From: Lichenicola sp050954785
GTDB lineage: Bacteria > Pseudomonadota > Alphaproteobacteria > Acetobacterales > Acetobacteraceae
Direction of reading: 5' to 3'
Length of the DNA stretch: 21,918 nt
Assembly (NCBI GenBank): GCA_050954785.1
Contig: JBPBQO010000065.1
Location: 1-21,918, forward strand
In this document: one piece after another, positions 1-7,684 of the stretch
Layout of the letters: the number at the start of each line of letters is the position of its first letter
Position numbering within the stretch: the first letter of the stretch is position 1
Program-made: the position numbers and the translations under genes
The notes under the pieces: generated by a model
Seen by the model: only the letters and a program-made list of their open reading frames with translations
Told to the model about the DNA's origin: nothing
Databases searched by the model: none

Positions 1-607
1 TGAACAACGGCGCCACGACACGGACATGGATGGTCGGTGCCGCGAACATCACCAGCGTCAACGCGGCCCAAACCCACACCCACCAGTATCCGCTGAGGTC
101 GCGCATCGCCCACAGGATACCAGCGATCAGGGGTCCGCCGATCACCGCGGTCAGGGCGAGCGACGTCAATGCATCACGGATGAACAGGCTGGTGCTCTTG
201 CGATTGAACCCGAAGCGCTGCTCCAGCACCAGGTCGCGCCACGCGCCGAGCGGCAGGCCGATCAGGCTGCCGCACAACCACAGCACGCCGAGAATAACGA
301 TGCTTCGTAGGATCGACGGCGCTGCCCAGCCCGCCGCGAGCCCGGCCACGAAATCGAACGCCCACAGCAGCCCGACAAGCCCCACCGCGAGATCGATCGC
401 ACCGGCCAGTTCGCCGAACCGCAGCCGCGCCAGGCTGTAGTCGGCGGCCTTGCGATGATCAGCGATCGGCACGCTGGCGACGAACGCGGCGGGCACCGCA
501 TCGCGATGATTGCGCACCGAGGCTGCCTGCCGGCGCCCGAGATAGAACTCGAATACCTGCCAGGCGATGGTCCAGGCGAGATAGGCCAGAAGCAACTTGG
601 GCACCAC
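1..607 (-). CDS. Ste24-like M48 family CAAX/membrane metalloprotease, N-terminal part (truncated by window edge)
   Basis: Partial gene running off the left edge; about 202 residues are visible. The translation is a multi-span membrane region containing LEQRFGFNRKST followed by LFIRD, the hallmark of the Ste24/CAAX prenyl protease 1 N-terminal domain, which precedes the zinc-binding catalytic domain in M48A proteases. The HExxH site itself would lie outside the window, so activity cannot be judged. I chose a GTG start at 607 (a second GTG follows at 604) because no ATG is available, the membrane region begins immediately afterwards, and a CGGAG-type ribosome site lies just upstream. The start is only 12 bases after the stop of the gene at 620-1471, so it is the last visible member of the same operon as the membrane AAA+ protein. 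Family members cleave membrane or misfolded proteins in the cytoplasmic or ER membrane; the substrate here is unknown. Confidence 0.75.
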   Translation of the reverse strand, partial: MVPKLLLAYLAWTIAWQVFEFYLGRRQAASVRNHRDAVPAAFVASVPIADHRKAADYSLARLRFGELAGAIDLAVGLVGLLWAFDFVAGLAAGWAAPSILRSIVILGVLWLCGSLIGLPLGAWRDLVLEQRFGFNRKSTSLFIRDALTSLALTAVIGGPLIAGILWAMRDLSGYWWVWVWAALTLVMFAAPTIHVRVVAPLF

Positions 608-619
608 GGGCGCTCCGTC

Positions 620-1471
620 TCAGATCGGGTCGCGAATGATCGCCGGCGTCAGGTCGGCCTGCGTCAGCGCCCGGGTGAAGCCCTTCTGGACCGGCTCCGA
701 GAAATGCTGGGCCCAGTCCTGGATGCGGTGCAGACCGGCCGGAAGCAGACCGGGACGATCCGGCAGATAGAGCGATGTCATCAGCCAGCCGGTATCGTCG
801 GAACTGAAATAGGTCAGCATCAGCATATGGTCGGGTACAGCGATGTTGAGCTCGCCCAGGCGCGCCATGCCACGCTGCAGCAATTCGCTGCCGGTCTTGT
901 CGGACGCTGCCAGCTTCATGTCGATCGGCAGCAGGCTCCAGCACTGGTGGGTCAGCGGGCTGTCCCCGGGCCCGGCGGGCGTGATGTGTCCGGCGATCCG
1001 CGCGGGATCGATGCAGGGTTGCGGCAGCCGGACCGGACCGGCGCTGGCGATCTGCGGCGTCGGCCCGACATTGACGATCAGACCGACCAGATGATTGCCA
1101 TCGATGCGGTCGAGCACGGTCAACTGCGTCGGTTCCGGACCGCCGACCCGCGCCAGCGCGAGTTCGTGCCACACTCCCGCCGGCAGCGGCAGCAGCCGGC
1201 CGGCGACGGGAACGATGCCGGACCGGCCCGCATCCAGCGGCGGCATGTGGATCATGCCGCTACCGGTCGGTACCACCGGCGCGGATGGGGAGGAGGCAGC
1301 GTAGTGGGCGACGTCGGCAGGCTTCTCCGACCCCGGCTGGTGCCGATGGAAGGCCGGCAGATGCGGGATCGCGGGCGGGAACATCGCGGCGAGCCCGGTG
1401 AAGGCGACCGCGGTGATCAGGCAGAAACGCCAAGCCGGCGCACGGCGCCACAAGCGCCGGATCAACGACAT
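620..1471 (-). CDS. Hypothetical bitopic membrane protein with large exported domain
   Basis: 283 residues, function not recognised. A short basic N-terminus (RRLWRRAPAWR) is followed by one hydrophobic segment at about residues 14-32, then a Pro/Ala-rich linker and a roughly 200-residue domain with no further membrane span. By the positive-inside rule that domain should be periplasmic. It holds two cysteines, in PQPC and THQC, which could form a disulfide. The C-terminal half (LMLTYFSSDDTGWLMTSLYL onward) looks like a folded mixed alpha/beta domain, but I cannot match it to a family. It lies 47 bases downstream of the AAA+ gene and 12 bases upstream of the M48 protease gene on the same strand, so it is probably co-transcribed and may be an accessory or substrate-recruiting subunit. 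The start has no strong ribosome site. Confidence 0.8.
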   Translation of the reverse strand: MSLIRRLWRRAPAWRFCLITAVAFTGLAAMFPPAIPHLPAFHRHQPGSEKPADVAHYAASSPSAPVVPTGSGMIHMPPLDAGRSGIVPVAGRLLPLPAGVWHELALARVGGPEPTQLTVLDRIDGNHLVGLIVNVGPTPQIASAGPVRLPQPCIDPARIAGHITPAGPGDSPLTHQCWSLLPIDMKLAASDKTGSELLQRGMARLGELNIAVPDHMLMLTYFSSDDTGWLMTSLYLPDRPGLLPAGLHRIQDWAQHFSEPVQKGFTRALTQADLTPAIIRDPI

Positions 1472-1518
1472 TGTCCGGGCCCCGCCGGCATCAGCACCAA
1501 TGGATCAAGGTCCACAGG

Positions 1519-2853
1519 TCAGGGAACGGCGGTCATGGCGGCAGGGACGTCCTTGCCGGGCGATTTGAGGTCGGCGATCCGGGTAATGATGCCGTCCTCG
1601 CCCTTCTCCAGACGAACGCGATGCGCACCCTTCTGGCGGGCCTCGATCAACCCGTCGCTGACCATCTCCTCGATCGAACGCACGAGGTCGCGGGCACTGG
1701 CGCCCTGCCCCAGCCGGTCCTGCTTCTGCATAACCTCGAACAGCAGCGATGGGTCGATACCGCCGGCATCGACCTCCAGCCCGTAGCTGGCGATCATCGC
1801 CTCGATCTCGAGTGCCGCCACGCGGGCCACGTCCAGGCCGCCCAGGCTGCGGAACACGAAAATCCGGTCGAGCCGGTTCAGCACTTCCGGCGCGAACCCG
1901 GCGAGACGCAACGCGTCCACCGAAGCCTGCCGCATCGCTTCGGGGTCGTCGGCATGGCGCTCGGCGATCTCGCCCAATGCCTCGGTGGCGATATTGGACG
2001 TGAGCACGAAGATCGCCCGCGTGGTCGAGACCTGCGTGCCGACCGATGCCTCGGTAACGTGGCCGTCGTTCCAGGCGCTCAGGAACTTCTTGAACACGTC
2101 CGGATGCGCCTTCTCGATCTCGTCGAGCAGCACGACCGAGTCCGGTGTCTCCTTCAGGCCGCCGGTCAGCTTGCCGTAGGTGTCGGACCCGACATAGCCC
2201 TTGGGCGAGCCGAACAATTGGGTCGCGGCATGCGGGCTGCTCATCTGCGTCATGTCGAAATGCAGCAGCTTGCGGCCGAGTGCCGCCGCCAGCCGCTTGG
2301 CGAGATAGGTCTTGCCGGTTCCGGGCGGACCCGCCAGCAGGAAGATGCCGACCGGCTTGCCACGGACCTGGAGGGCGAGGCGCCGGCGCAGTTGCTGTGC
2401 GATATCCTCGCAGACCTGGTCCTGGCCGATCACCTGGGAGCGCAGCGTCGCGGACAGTGCGACCGCGTCGATGACGGTCGCCTTCTCCTGTTTCGAAAGC
2501 ATGTCCTCGAGGGCTGCGCGATTGGTCAGCCGGGCCAGAACGTCCATCATCCATCCCCGTTTTCTGCGTCGCGCCCAGGCGTCGACCCGCAGGTTGCGTC
2601 CTGCCGCCCGCGACCGCCGGTCGGCGATGCCGGCGCGCCACTCGTAGCCCACGCCGCCAATGACCAGCGCCCAGGTCAGTGCGCCTGCCCCGACATAGAA
2701 GGGTCCGAGCTTCGTCAGCCAGGACAGCATGACATGCAGCATATGCTCTGGCGACAGATGCAGCTGCATGACGATCTGGACGGTCGCCAGCGTCAGGAAC
2801 GCCAGCATCATCAGCGGCATCAGCCGCGTCGCCATCGGCAACAGGCCCTTCAT
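1519..2853 (-). CDS. Membrane-anchored AAA+ unfoldase of Clp/Hsp100 D2 type
   Basis: 444 residues. Two predicted membrane spans at about residues 11-30 and 50-68 are followed by a basic stretch (WARRRKRG, residues 93-100) and a single AAA+ module from about residue 135. Visible motifs are Walker A GPPGTGKT (175-182), a Clp-type pore loop GYVG (219-222), Walker B LLDEIEKAHPDV (D244, E245), sensor 1 TSN (285-287), the arginine finger in PEVLNRLDRI (R327), and a sensor-2 like GASARDLVRSI. This set is typical of the second ATPase ring of ClpA/ClpB, which threads polypeptides through a central pore using ATP. There is no Clp N-domain and no first ring, and fusion to a membrane hairpin is unusual. 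Its ATG overlaps the stop of the upstream gene by 4 bases, indicating translational coupling. I infer an inner-membrane unfoldase acting on membrane or envelope proteins with the neighbouring M48 protease; this is unproven. Confidence 0.9.
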   Translation of the reverse strand: MKGLLPMATRLMPLMMLAFLTLATVQIVMQLHLSPEHMLHVMLSWLTKLGPFYVGAGALTWALVIGGVGYEWRAGIADRRSRAAGRNLRVDAWARRRKRGWMMDVLARLTNRAALEDMLSKQEKATVIDAVALSATLRSQVIGQDQVCEDIAQQLRRRLALQVRGKPVGIFLLAGPPGTGKTYLAKRLAAALGRKLLHFDMTQMSSPHAATQLFGSPKGYVGSDTYGKLTGGLKETPDSVVLLDEIEKAHPDVFKKFLSAWNDGHVTEASVGTQVSTTRAIFVLTSNIATEALGEIAERHADDPEAMRQASVDALRLAGFAPEVLNRLDRIFVFRSLGGLDVARVAALEIEAMIASYGLEVDAGGIDPSLLFEVMQKQDRLGQGASARDLVRSIEEMVSDGLIEARQKGAHRVRLEKGEDGIITRIADLKSPGKDVPAAMTAVP

Positions 2854-3476
2854 TGCGCGACCACTCCGACATCGAGTTGCTGCCCGCTCGACAGCACGGG
2901 CAGTTCCACCGGTCCTGCCAGCGTCAGCGCGCCGATGCCGACCGGATCCGCGCCGGCGACCTTGAACGACACCGTGCCGATATGATCGATCGGCAGCGTC
3001 ACCAGGATCGGCTGGCGGGTCAGGTGGACCAGCCGGCTATAGCCGCCCGAGCTGACCTGTACCGCCCGGCCGAGCAAGCCATCGGGCGTGGCGGGACCGG
3101 CATCGAACAGCGGTAAACGCACCAGACGGAGGCGATCGCGCTTGAGATCGGCCATCATCGAAGTCGCGTCTCCCTGCGGCAGTCCCATCGTCGCGACCGC
3201 CGTAGCGGCCGCATCCTGCGGCAACAGCCCGATTTCGAGGAGTCCGCTGGGCTGTCCGGCATCCGCCTGCCCCCGGTGCTGCTGTTCCACACCCGCTGCT
3301 GGCGCCGCGAAGGTCGGCGACAGGGTCGCGATGGTGTCGTTGAAGCGCACCCATGCGCCAGCGGCAATCATGATCGCCAACGCCGCATACACGGTGCTTC
3401 GGACCGCGCCCGAACCCCCGGTGGGTGCGATCGTCGGTTCCTCGGCGGTGATCGGGCTTAGCCTATCCATAGTCAC
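2850..3476 (-). CDS. Hypothetical bitopic membrane protein, first gene of the AAA+ cluster
   Basis: 208 residues, family not recognised. About 25 cytoplasmic residues precede one membrane span at roughly 28-43 (VYAALAIMIAAGAWV); the rest should be periplasmic. The exported part has a low-complexity Ala/Gln-rich linker, then a beta-rich C-terminal domain (about residues 110-208, strands such as PILVTLPI and GTVSFKVAG). The first codon in this frame is GTG at 3476; an ATG at 3470 is an equally good start, and neither has a clear ribosome site. It overlaps the AAA+ start by ATGA (2850-2853). The topology mirrors that of the 620-1471 gene product, so the AAA+ gene lies between two bitopic proteins, suggesting a membrane complex that couples a cytoplasmic ATPase to periplasmic domains. 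Confidence 0.8.
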   Translation of the reverse strand: MTMDRLSPITAEEPTIAPTGGSGAVRSTVYAALAIMIAAGAWVRFNDTIATLSPTFAAPAAGVEQQHRGQADAGQPSGLLEIGLLPQDAAATAVATMGLPQGDATSMMADLKRDRLRLVRLPLFDAGPATPDGLLGRAVQVSSGGYSRLVHLTRQPILVTLPIDHIGTVSFKVAGADPVGIGALTLAGPVELPVLSSGQQLDVGVVAQ

Positions 3477-3543
3477 GGATCAGATCAGACAGGCTCGTCA
3501 GCCGCAACGCTGCTTTGGGTGTCGAAGCGTAAACCTCGCTTAA

Positions 3544-5829
3544 TCAAACAAACTTTAATGCGGGCAGGTGTGGAAGCAACTTGTCCGGCGTGATCGGAAA
3601 GCTGCGAATACGAATGCCGGTGGCATTGAAAACCGCGTTCCCGACCGCCGCTCCCGAGCCGCATATCCCGAGTTCGCCGCCGCCCTTGACCCCGATCGGA
3701 TTAACCAGATCATCGGTTTCAGGCAGGAAGCTTACCTCGACCGAACCGACATCGGCCTGGATCGGCACGTGATAATTGGCGAGATCACGGTTCGCGAACT
3801 TGCCGACTCGTGTATCGACTACGTTTTCCTCGGTCAGCGCGCTGCTCAGTCCCCAGATCATGCCGCCCATCAACTGCGACGTCAGTGTTTTCACGTTCAG
3901 CACGCGTCCGACCGCGAACACTCCCACCATGCGACGCATCCGGACCTCACCGGTGATCGCATTGACACCGACCTCGGCGAAATGCGCCCCGAACGAAGCC
4001 TGGGCCTTGCCTTTCGGCTTCTCGGACTTGCTGACCTGGCCCTTGGCGAACACGCCATCCGGCGACATCCGCCCTGCAAGCGCACCCAGAAGCTCGCCCT
4101 GGCTACCGGACGCGATACGGCCACCTTCGAAAACGATCCCGGCCGCATCGACCCCGTGCAGTGGCGAGCGTGCGTCCCCGATCGCTGCCGTGGCAAGAGC
4201 ACCACGAAGGTTTTCGCACGCGCGGAAGACCGCCGAACCGGAGGTCTCGGCCCCGAACGAGCCGCCGGAGCCGGCTGTCGGCGGAAAGTCGGTGTCGCCC
4301 ATCAACACGGTCACCTGTTCGACCGGCAGCCCCATGCTCTCGGCTGCAATCTGGGTCAGAATCGTGTAGGTGCCGGTGCCGATATCGGTCATCGCCAGCC
4401 GTACGGTCAGGTGTCCGTCCGGCGCCAGTGTCACCTCGGCCGACGCATTGCGCAGCATGTTGCCGCGATACGCCGATGCCATGCCGTAGCCGATCAGCCA
4501 CTCGCCCTCGCGCTGCGTGCCGGGCTTGGCCGGGCGCTTGTCCCAGCCGAACTTCGCTGCACCCTCGGTCAGGCACTGGGCCAGATGGCGGCTGGTAAAC
4601 GGCTCGTTGGTCGTCGGATCGACCATGGTGTCGTTGCGCAGACGCAAGGCGACCGGATCCACCCCGGTCGCCACGGCTAGCTCGTCCATGGCGCATTCGA
4701 GAGTAAGCGAGCCGACGGCGTCTCCTGGTGCCCGCATCGAGTCCGACGGCGGCAGGTCCAGCTTCACCACCTTGTGGAGGGTCGAGATGTTGGGCGACGC
4801 ATAGAGGCCGCGGGTCGGCTGGGCCACGTTCTCGACGAAGTTGTCGTAGCGGGCGGTCTGGACCCAGGCATCGTGCGACAGCGATTGCAGCGTGCCGTCA
4901 TGATCGGCACCAATCTGGAGGTGCTGGAAGGTCTGCGTGCGATGGGTGGTCAGATGGAACATCTGCTGCCGGGTGAGCGCCACCTTCACCGGGTGATCGA
5001 GCCGCTTGGCTGCCAGCGCCGCAAGAATCTGGTCCGAGAAATACGGCAGCTTCCCGCCGAAACCGCCGCCGATATAGCGGCTGACGACCCGCACGTTGGT
5101 CTTGGACATCTGCAGGGTCGCGGCGACACCGGCCCGGTGGCTGTCGACCATCTGCGACGAGCACCAGACGGTCAGCTTCGGACCGTTCCACACCGCCAGG
5201 CTTGCATGCGGCTCCATCTGCGCATGGTTCTGATAGGGCGTGTCATAATGCACGTCGATCTGAACGGGCGCCTTGGCGAAAGCCGCCGTCGCGTCGCCGA
5301 CCGAACTCTGCGGCTTCTCGCCGCCATCCATCTTGGACAGAAGCTGGCTGTCGGCAAGCGACGGCAGCAGATCGACGTCCATCGCGTCCGGTGCGTACTC
5401 CACATGGATCGCCATCGCGGCCGCGCGCGCCTGCTCGAAGGTGTCGGCAACCACGAACGCGACCGGCTCGCCATAATGGCGGACCATATCGGACCCGAGT
5501 TGCGGCTTGGCACGGGCGAAGCGGTCCTGCGCGTCGAGCGGGCCCCATGGGGCCTGCGCCGGCGCGTTGGCGTGCGTCATGACCAGCCTCACGCCAGGTG
5601 CGGCTTCCGCCGCCTTCGCATCGATCGAGACGATCCGGCCATGTGCGATGGTAGCCGGCACGATGAAGCCGACCAGCGGCTCGGGACCGTGGTACTCGTC
5701 GCCGCCATATTCATAGGCATAGGGTGCGCGGCCGGTAACCTTGAGCCGTCCGTCGACCCGGTCGATGCCGGGCCCGATCGGACCGATGAGGGTTGGCGCA
5801 TGCAGGCCCTTCGGATCACCGTCAGCCAT
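3544..5829 (-). CDS. paoC: Periplasmic aldehyde oxidoreductase, molybdenum-cofactor (large) subunit, PaoC-like
   Basis: 761 residues, xanthine oxidase family large subunit, close to the usual PaoC size. It binds the molybdopterin cytosine dinucleotide cofactor and oxidises aldehydes to carboxylic acids. Diagnostic motifs are GGGFGGK (about residues 254-260), MRAPGDAVGSLTLECAMDE in the Moco-binding region, and near the C-terminus GVKGGGELG, whose Glu (about 719) is the catalytic base of the family. It carries no signal peptide of its own; in PaoABC the folded complex is exported on the Tat signal of the small subunit. The start overlaps the FAD-subunit stop by 8 bases, so the three genes form one tightly coupled operon. 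The exact aldehyde substrate cannot be read from the sequence, and isoquinoline-oxidoreductase-like relatives exist. Confidence 0.92.
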   Translation of the reverse strand: MADGDPKGLHAPTLIGPIGPGIDRVDGRLKVTGRAPYAYEYGGDEYHGPEPLVGFIVPATIAHGRIVSIDAKAAEAAPGVRLVMTHANAPAQAPWGPLDAQDRFARAKPQLGSDMVRHYGEPVAFVVADTFEQARAAAMAIHVEYAPDAMDVDLLPSLADSQLLSKMDGGEKPQSSVGDATAAFAKAPVQIDVHYDTPYQNHAQMEPHASLAVWNGPKLTVWCSSQMVDSHRAGVAATLQMSKTNVRVVSRYIGGGFGGKLPYFSDQILAALAAKRLDHPVKVALTRQQMFHLTTHRTQTFQHLQIGADHDGTLQSLSHDAWVQTARYDNFVENVAQPTRGLYASPNISTLHKVVKLDLPPSDSMRAPGDAVGSLTLECAMDELAVATGVDPVALRLRNDTMVDPTTNEPFTSRHLAQCLTEGAAKFGWDKRPAKPGTQREGEWLIGYGMASAYRGNMLRNASAEVTLAPDGHLTVRLAMTDIGTGTYTILTQIAAESMGLPVEQVTVLMGDTDFPPTAGSGGSFGAETSGSAVFRACENLRGALATAAIGDARSPLHGVDAAGIVFEGGRIASGSQGELLGALAGRMSPDGVFAKGQVSKSEKPKGKAQASFGAHFAEVGVNAITGEVRMRRMVGVFAVGRVLNVKTLTSQLMGGMIWGLSSALTEENVVDTRVGKFANRDLANYHVPIQADVGSVEVSFLPETDDLVNPIGVKGGGELGICGSGAAVGNAVFNATGIRIRSFPITPDKLLPHLPALKFV

Positions 5830-6826
5830 GGTTCAGCTCCTGGCCGGACCCGGTGACCGCGGTGGAAACCACATGGGCCAGCAGACGGCGGGTCATCGGA
5901 ATCTTGAAGTCGTTATGGCCATGGCCGGCGGCCCCCTGGAGCAGCAGGTCGGCCGCATGATCGATCGTTCCGGCATCCGCCGACGTGCCGGCCAACGCCG
6001 CTTCGGCCGCCGGAACACGCCAGGGCCTCGGCGCCACGCCGCCGCAGGCGAAACGTGCCTGGCGGATGTGGCCACCATCTCCATCGACGATCGAGGCCAC
6101 CGATATCAGCGCGAACGCATAGGACGCACGGTCGCGTATCTTACGGTAGCCCTGCAAACCGGGCGGCGGCGGCGGCAGCGTGACACCGGTGATCAGCTCG
6201 CCGGGCGTCAGCACGGTTTCCAGATGCGGCGTGTGCTCCGGCAGGCGGTAGAAGCCCCCTATCGGAATCTGTCGCGCCGTGCCGCTCGGCGCCACGGTCT
6301 CGATGGTCGCACTCAGCACCATCATCGCCACCGCCATGTCGGACGGGTGCACGGCGATGCAGTCGCTGCTGCCGCCGACGACCGCATTCATCCGGTTGAA
6401 CCCCTGAAGGGCAGAGCAACCGGTGCCCGGCTGGCGCTTGTTGCAAGGTGCTGTGGTGTCATAAAAATACACGCAGCGGGTACGCTGCAGCAGATTGCCG
6501 GCGGTAGTGGCCTTGTTGCGGAGCTGTGGCGAGGCGCCGGCGAGCAGCGCCTGCGACAGCAGCGGATAACGTGCACGAACCGTCGGATCGGCGGCCAGTG
6601 CACTGTTGCTGACACCAGCACCGATGCGCAGGCCGCCATCCGGGGTCGCACCAATCCCACCCGGATCGAGCCGACCGAGATCCACGAGATGCGCCGGGAC
6701 CACGATTTCCAGCTTCATCAAGTCGAGCAGGTTGGTTCCGCCGGCGATGAAGCTCGCCTCCTGTACGCTGGCAGCCTTCGCAGCGCCCTGTGGATCGGTT
6801 GCGCGTTCGTAGGAGAAGCTCCTCAT
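5822..6826 (-). CDS. paoB: Periplasmic aldehyde oxidoreductase, FAD subunit with extra 4Fe-4S cluster, PaoB-like
   Basis: 334 residues from the ATG at 6826, starting MRSFSYERA. A longer open frame continues upstream, but that part is antisense-like sequence inside the preceding gene; the chosen ATG overlaps the small-subunit stop by ATGA. The FAD-binding signature FIAGGTNLLDLMK sits near residues 30-45. The stretch TRCVYFYD, CNKRQPGTGC and the surrounding region match the cysteine-bearing insertion that gives PaoB a 4Fe-4S cluster absent from most xanthine oxidase FAD subunits. The protein takes electrons from the Fe-S small subunit and passes them to an acceptor. It lies between the other two subunits in the usual A-B-C gene order. 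Confidence 0.92.
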   Translation of the reverse strand: MRSFSYERATDPQGAAKAASVQEASFIAGGTNLLDLMKLEIVVPAHLVDLGRLDPGGIGATPDGGLRIGAGVSNSALAADPTVRARYPLLSQALLAGASPQLRNKATTAGNLLQRTRCVYFYDTTAPCNKRQPGTGCSALQGFNRMNAVVGGSSDCIAVHPSDMAVAMMVLSATIETVAPSGTARQIPIGGFYRLPEHTPHLETVLTPGELITGVTLPPPPPGLQGYRKIRDRASYAFALISVASIVDGDGGHIRQARFACGGVAPRPWRVPAAEAALAGTSADAGTIDHAADLLLQGAAGHGHNDFKIPMTRRLLAHVVSTAVTGSGQELNHG

Positions 6827-7536
6827 GCCGGGATCTTTCCTTCGGCTTCGCGGATCGCCGCGACGATGTTGGGATAGGCGCTGCAGCGGCAGATGTTGCC
6901 GCTCATGCGCTCGCGCAGTTCGAGGTCCGTGAGCGCCGGCTTGCCCGACGAGATATTTTCGGTGACCCAGCTCGGCCAGCCCTTGCGGTGCTCCTGCAGC
7001 ATGCCGACCGCCGAGCAGATCTGGCCCGGCGTGCAGTAGCCGCACTGGTACCCGTCATGCTCGAGGAACGCCGCCTGCATCGGGTGCAATTCGTCGCCAT
7101 GCGCGAGCCCTTCGATGGTCGTGACATGGTCGCCATCGTGCATCACCGCCAGGCCAAGACATGCGTTGATGCGGCCTGCATCGGTCAGCACCGTGCAGGC
7201 GCCGCACTGGCCATGGTCGCACCCCTTCTTGGAGCCGGTCAGGTGCAGATGCTCGCGCAGCATGTCGAGCAACGTGGTCCGTGCATCCAGCGTCAGCGTC
7301 CGCGACTCGCCGTTCACGATCATGCTCACTTGCTGCATCACCACCGGACGCACCGAGGTCTCGACCATCGCAACCGGCGCCGGCGGCGTGGTTTGCGGTT
7401 CGGCGCGCGCGGCCGGGATACCGACGACCAGCCCCGCACTTGCAACGGCTCCACCCTGGAGCACGCCGCGACGCGACACGGCGACGCTTTCGATGCTCGC
7501 TTCGTGCTGGCGTTCAGCCATCGGTCGGTTCTCCAT
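6823..7536 (-). CDS. paoA: Periplasmic aldehyde oxidoreductase, 2Fe-2S small subunit with Tat signal, PaoA-like
   Basis: 237 residues. A twin-arginine signal (SRRGVLQGG, then a hydrophobic stretch ending near AARA) marks Tat export of the assembled heterotrimer. The plant-type 2Fe-2S site is GCDHGQCGAC plus a later cysteine in NACLGL, and the second cluster uses CGYC and ICRC, as in all xanthine oxidase family small subunits. The ATG at 7536 opens the frame, but the ATG at 7521 has a better ribosome site (GGAG nine bases before it), so the real protein may begin MAERQHEAS and be five residues shorter. It is the first gene of the operon, with its promoter in the 148-base divergent spacer shared with the M61 peptidase gene. 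No Moco-inserting chaperone gene (PaoD/XdhC) is adjacent. Confidence 0.93.
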   Translation of the reverse strand: MENRPMAERQHEASIESVAVSRRGVLQGGAVASAGLVVGIPAARAEPQTTPPAPVAMVETSVRPVVMQQVSMIVNGESRTLTLDARTTLLDMLREHLHLTGSKKGCDHGQCGACTVLTDAGRINACLGLAVMHDGDHVTTIEGLAHGDELHPMQAAFLEHDGYQCGYCTPGQICSAVGMLQEHRKGWPSWVTENISSGKPALTDLELRERMSGNICRCSAYPNIVAAIREAEGKIPA

Positions 7537-7627
7537 TCTTGCTCGCCAGCTTGATTACCTGGGGCGCCGCGTCCACGAGGCAGCCCCGTATGCACCCACT
7601 CGCCAGGACGTGAACATGGTCCGGCTG

Positions 7628-7658
7628 TTGCATAACATTTCTGTACCGGCGTTATAAC
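7628..7658 (+). promoter_or_regulatory. Candidate sigma-70-like promoter of the M61 peptidase gene
   Basis: TTGCAT (7628-7633) and TATAAC (7653-7658) are separated by 19 bases, a little long for a standard promoter. The -10 box lies 27 bases before the GTG start. The -10 box sits inside the perfect palindrome at 7648-7661. The call rests on motif resemblance only. Confidence 0.35.
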
Positions 7659-7661
7659 GCC
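7648..7661. promoter_or_regulatory. Perfect 14-base palindrome, candidate operator
   Basis: GGCGTTATAACGCC is an exact inverted repeat without spacer, in the spacer between paoA and the M61 peptidase gene and overlapping the candidate -10 box of the latter. That is where a dimeric repressor would block transcription. No regulator gene is adjacent, so the binding protein is unknown. Confidence 0.4.
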
Positions 7662-7684
7662 AAACCAGTGAGGCAGTTCACACC

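Noticed and set aside
1471..2985. Open frame of 504 codons on plus opposite the AAA+ gene
   Set aside because: It is antisense to a protein with every AAA+ motif intact; composition is that of a shadow frame.
6827..7045. N-terminal extension of the FAD subunit to an ATG at 7045
   Set aside because: The extension lies within the 2Fe-2S subunit gene, is unlike the family, and the ATG at 6826 overlaps the upstream stop in the standard ATGA manner.
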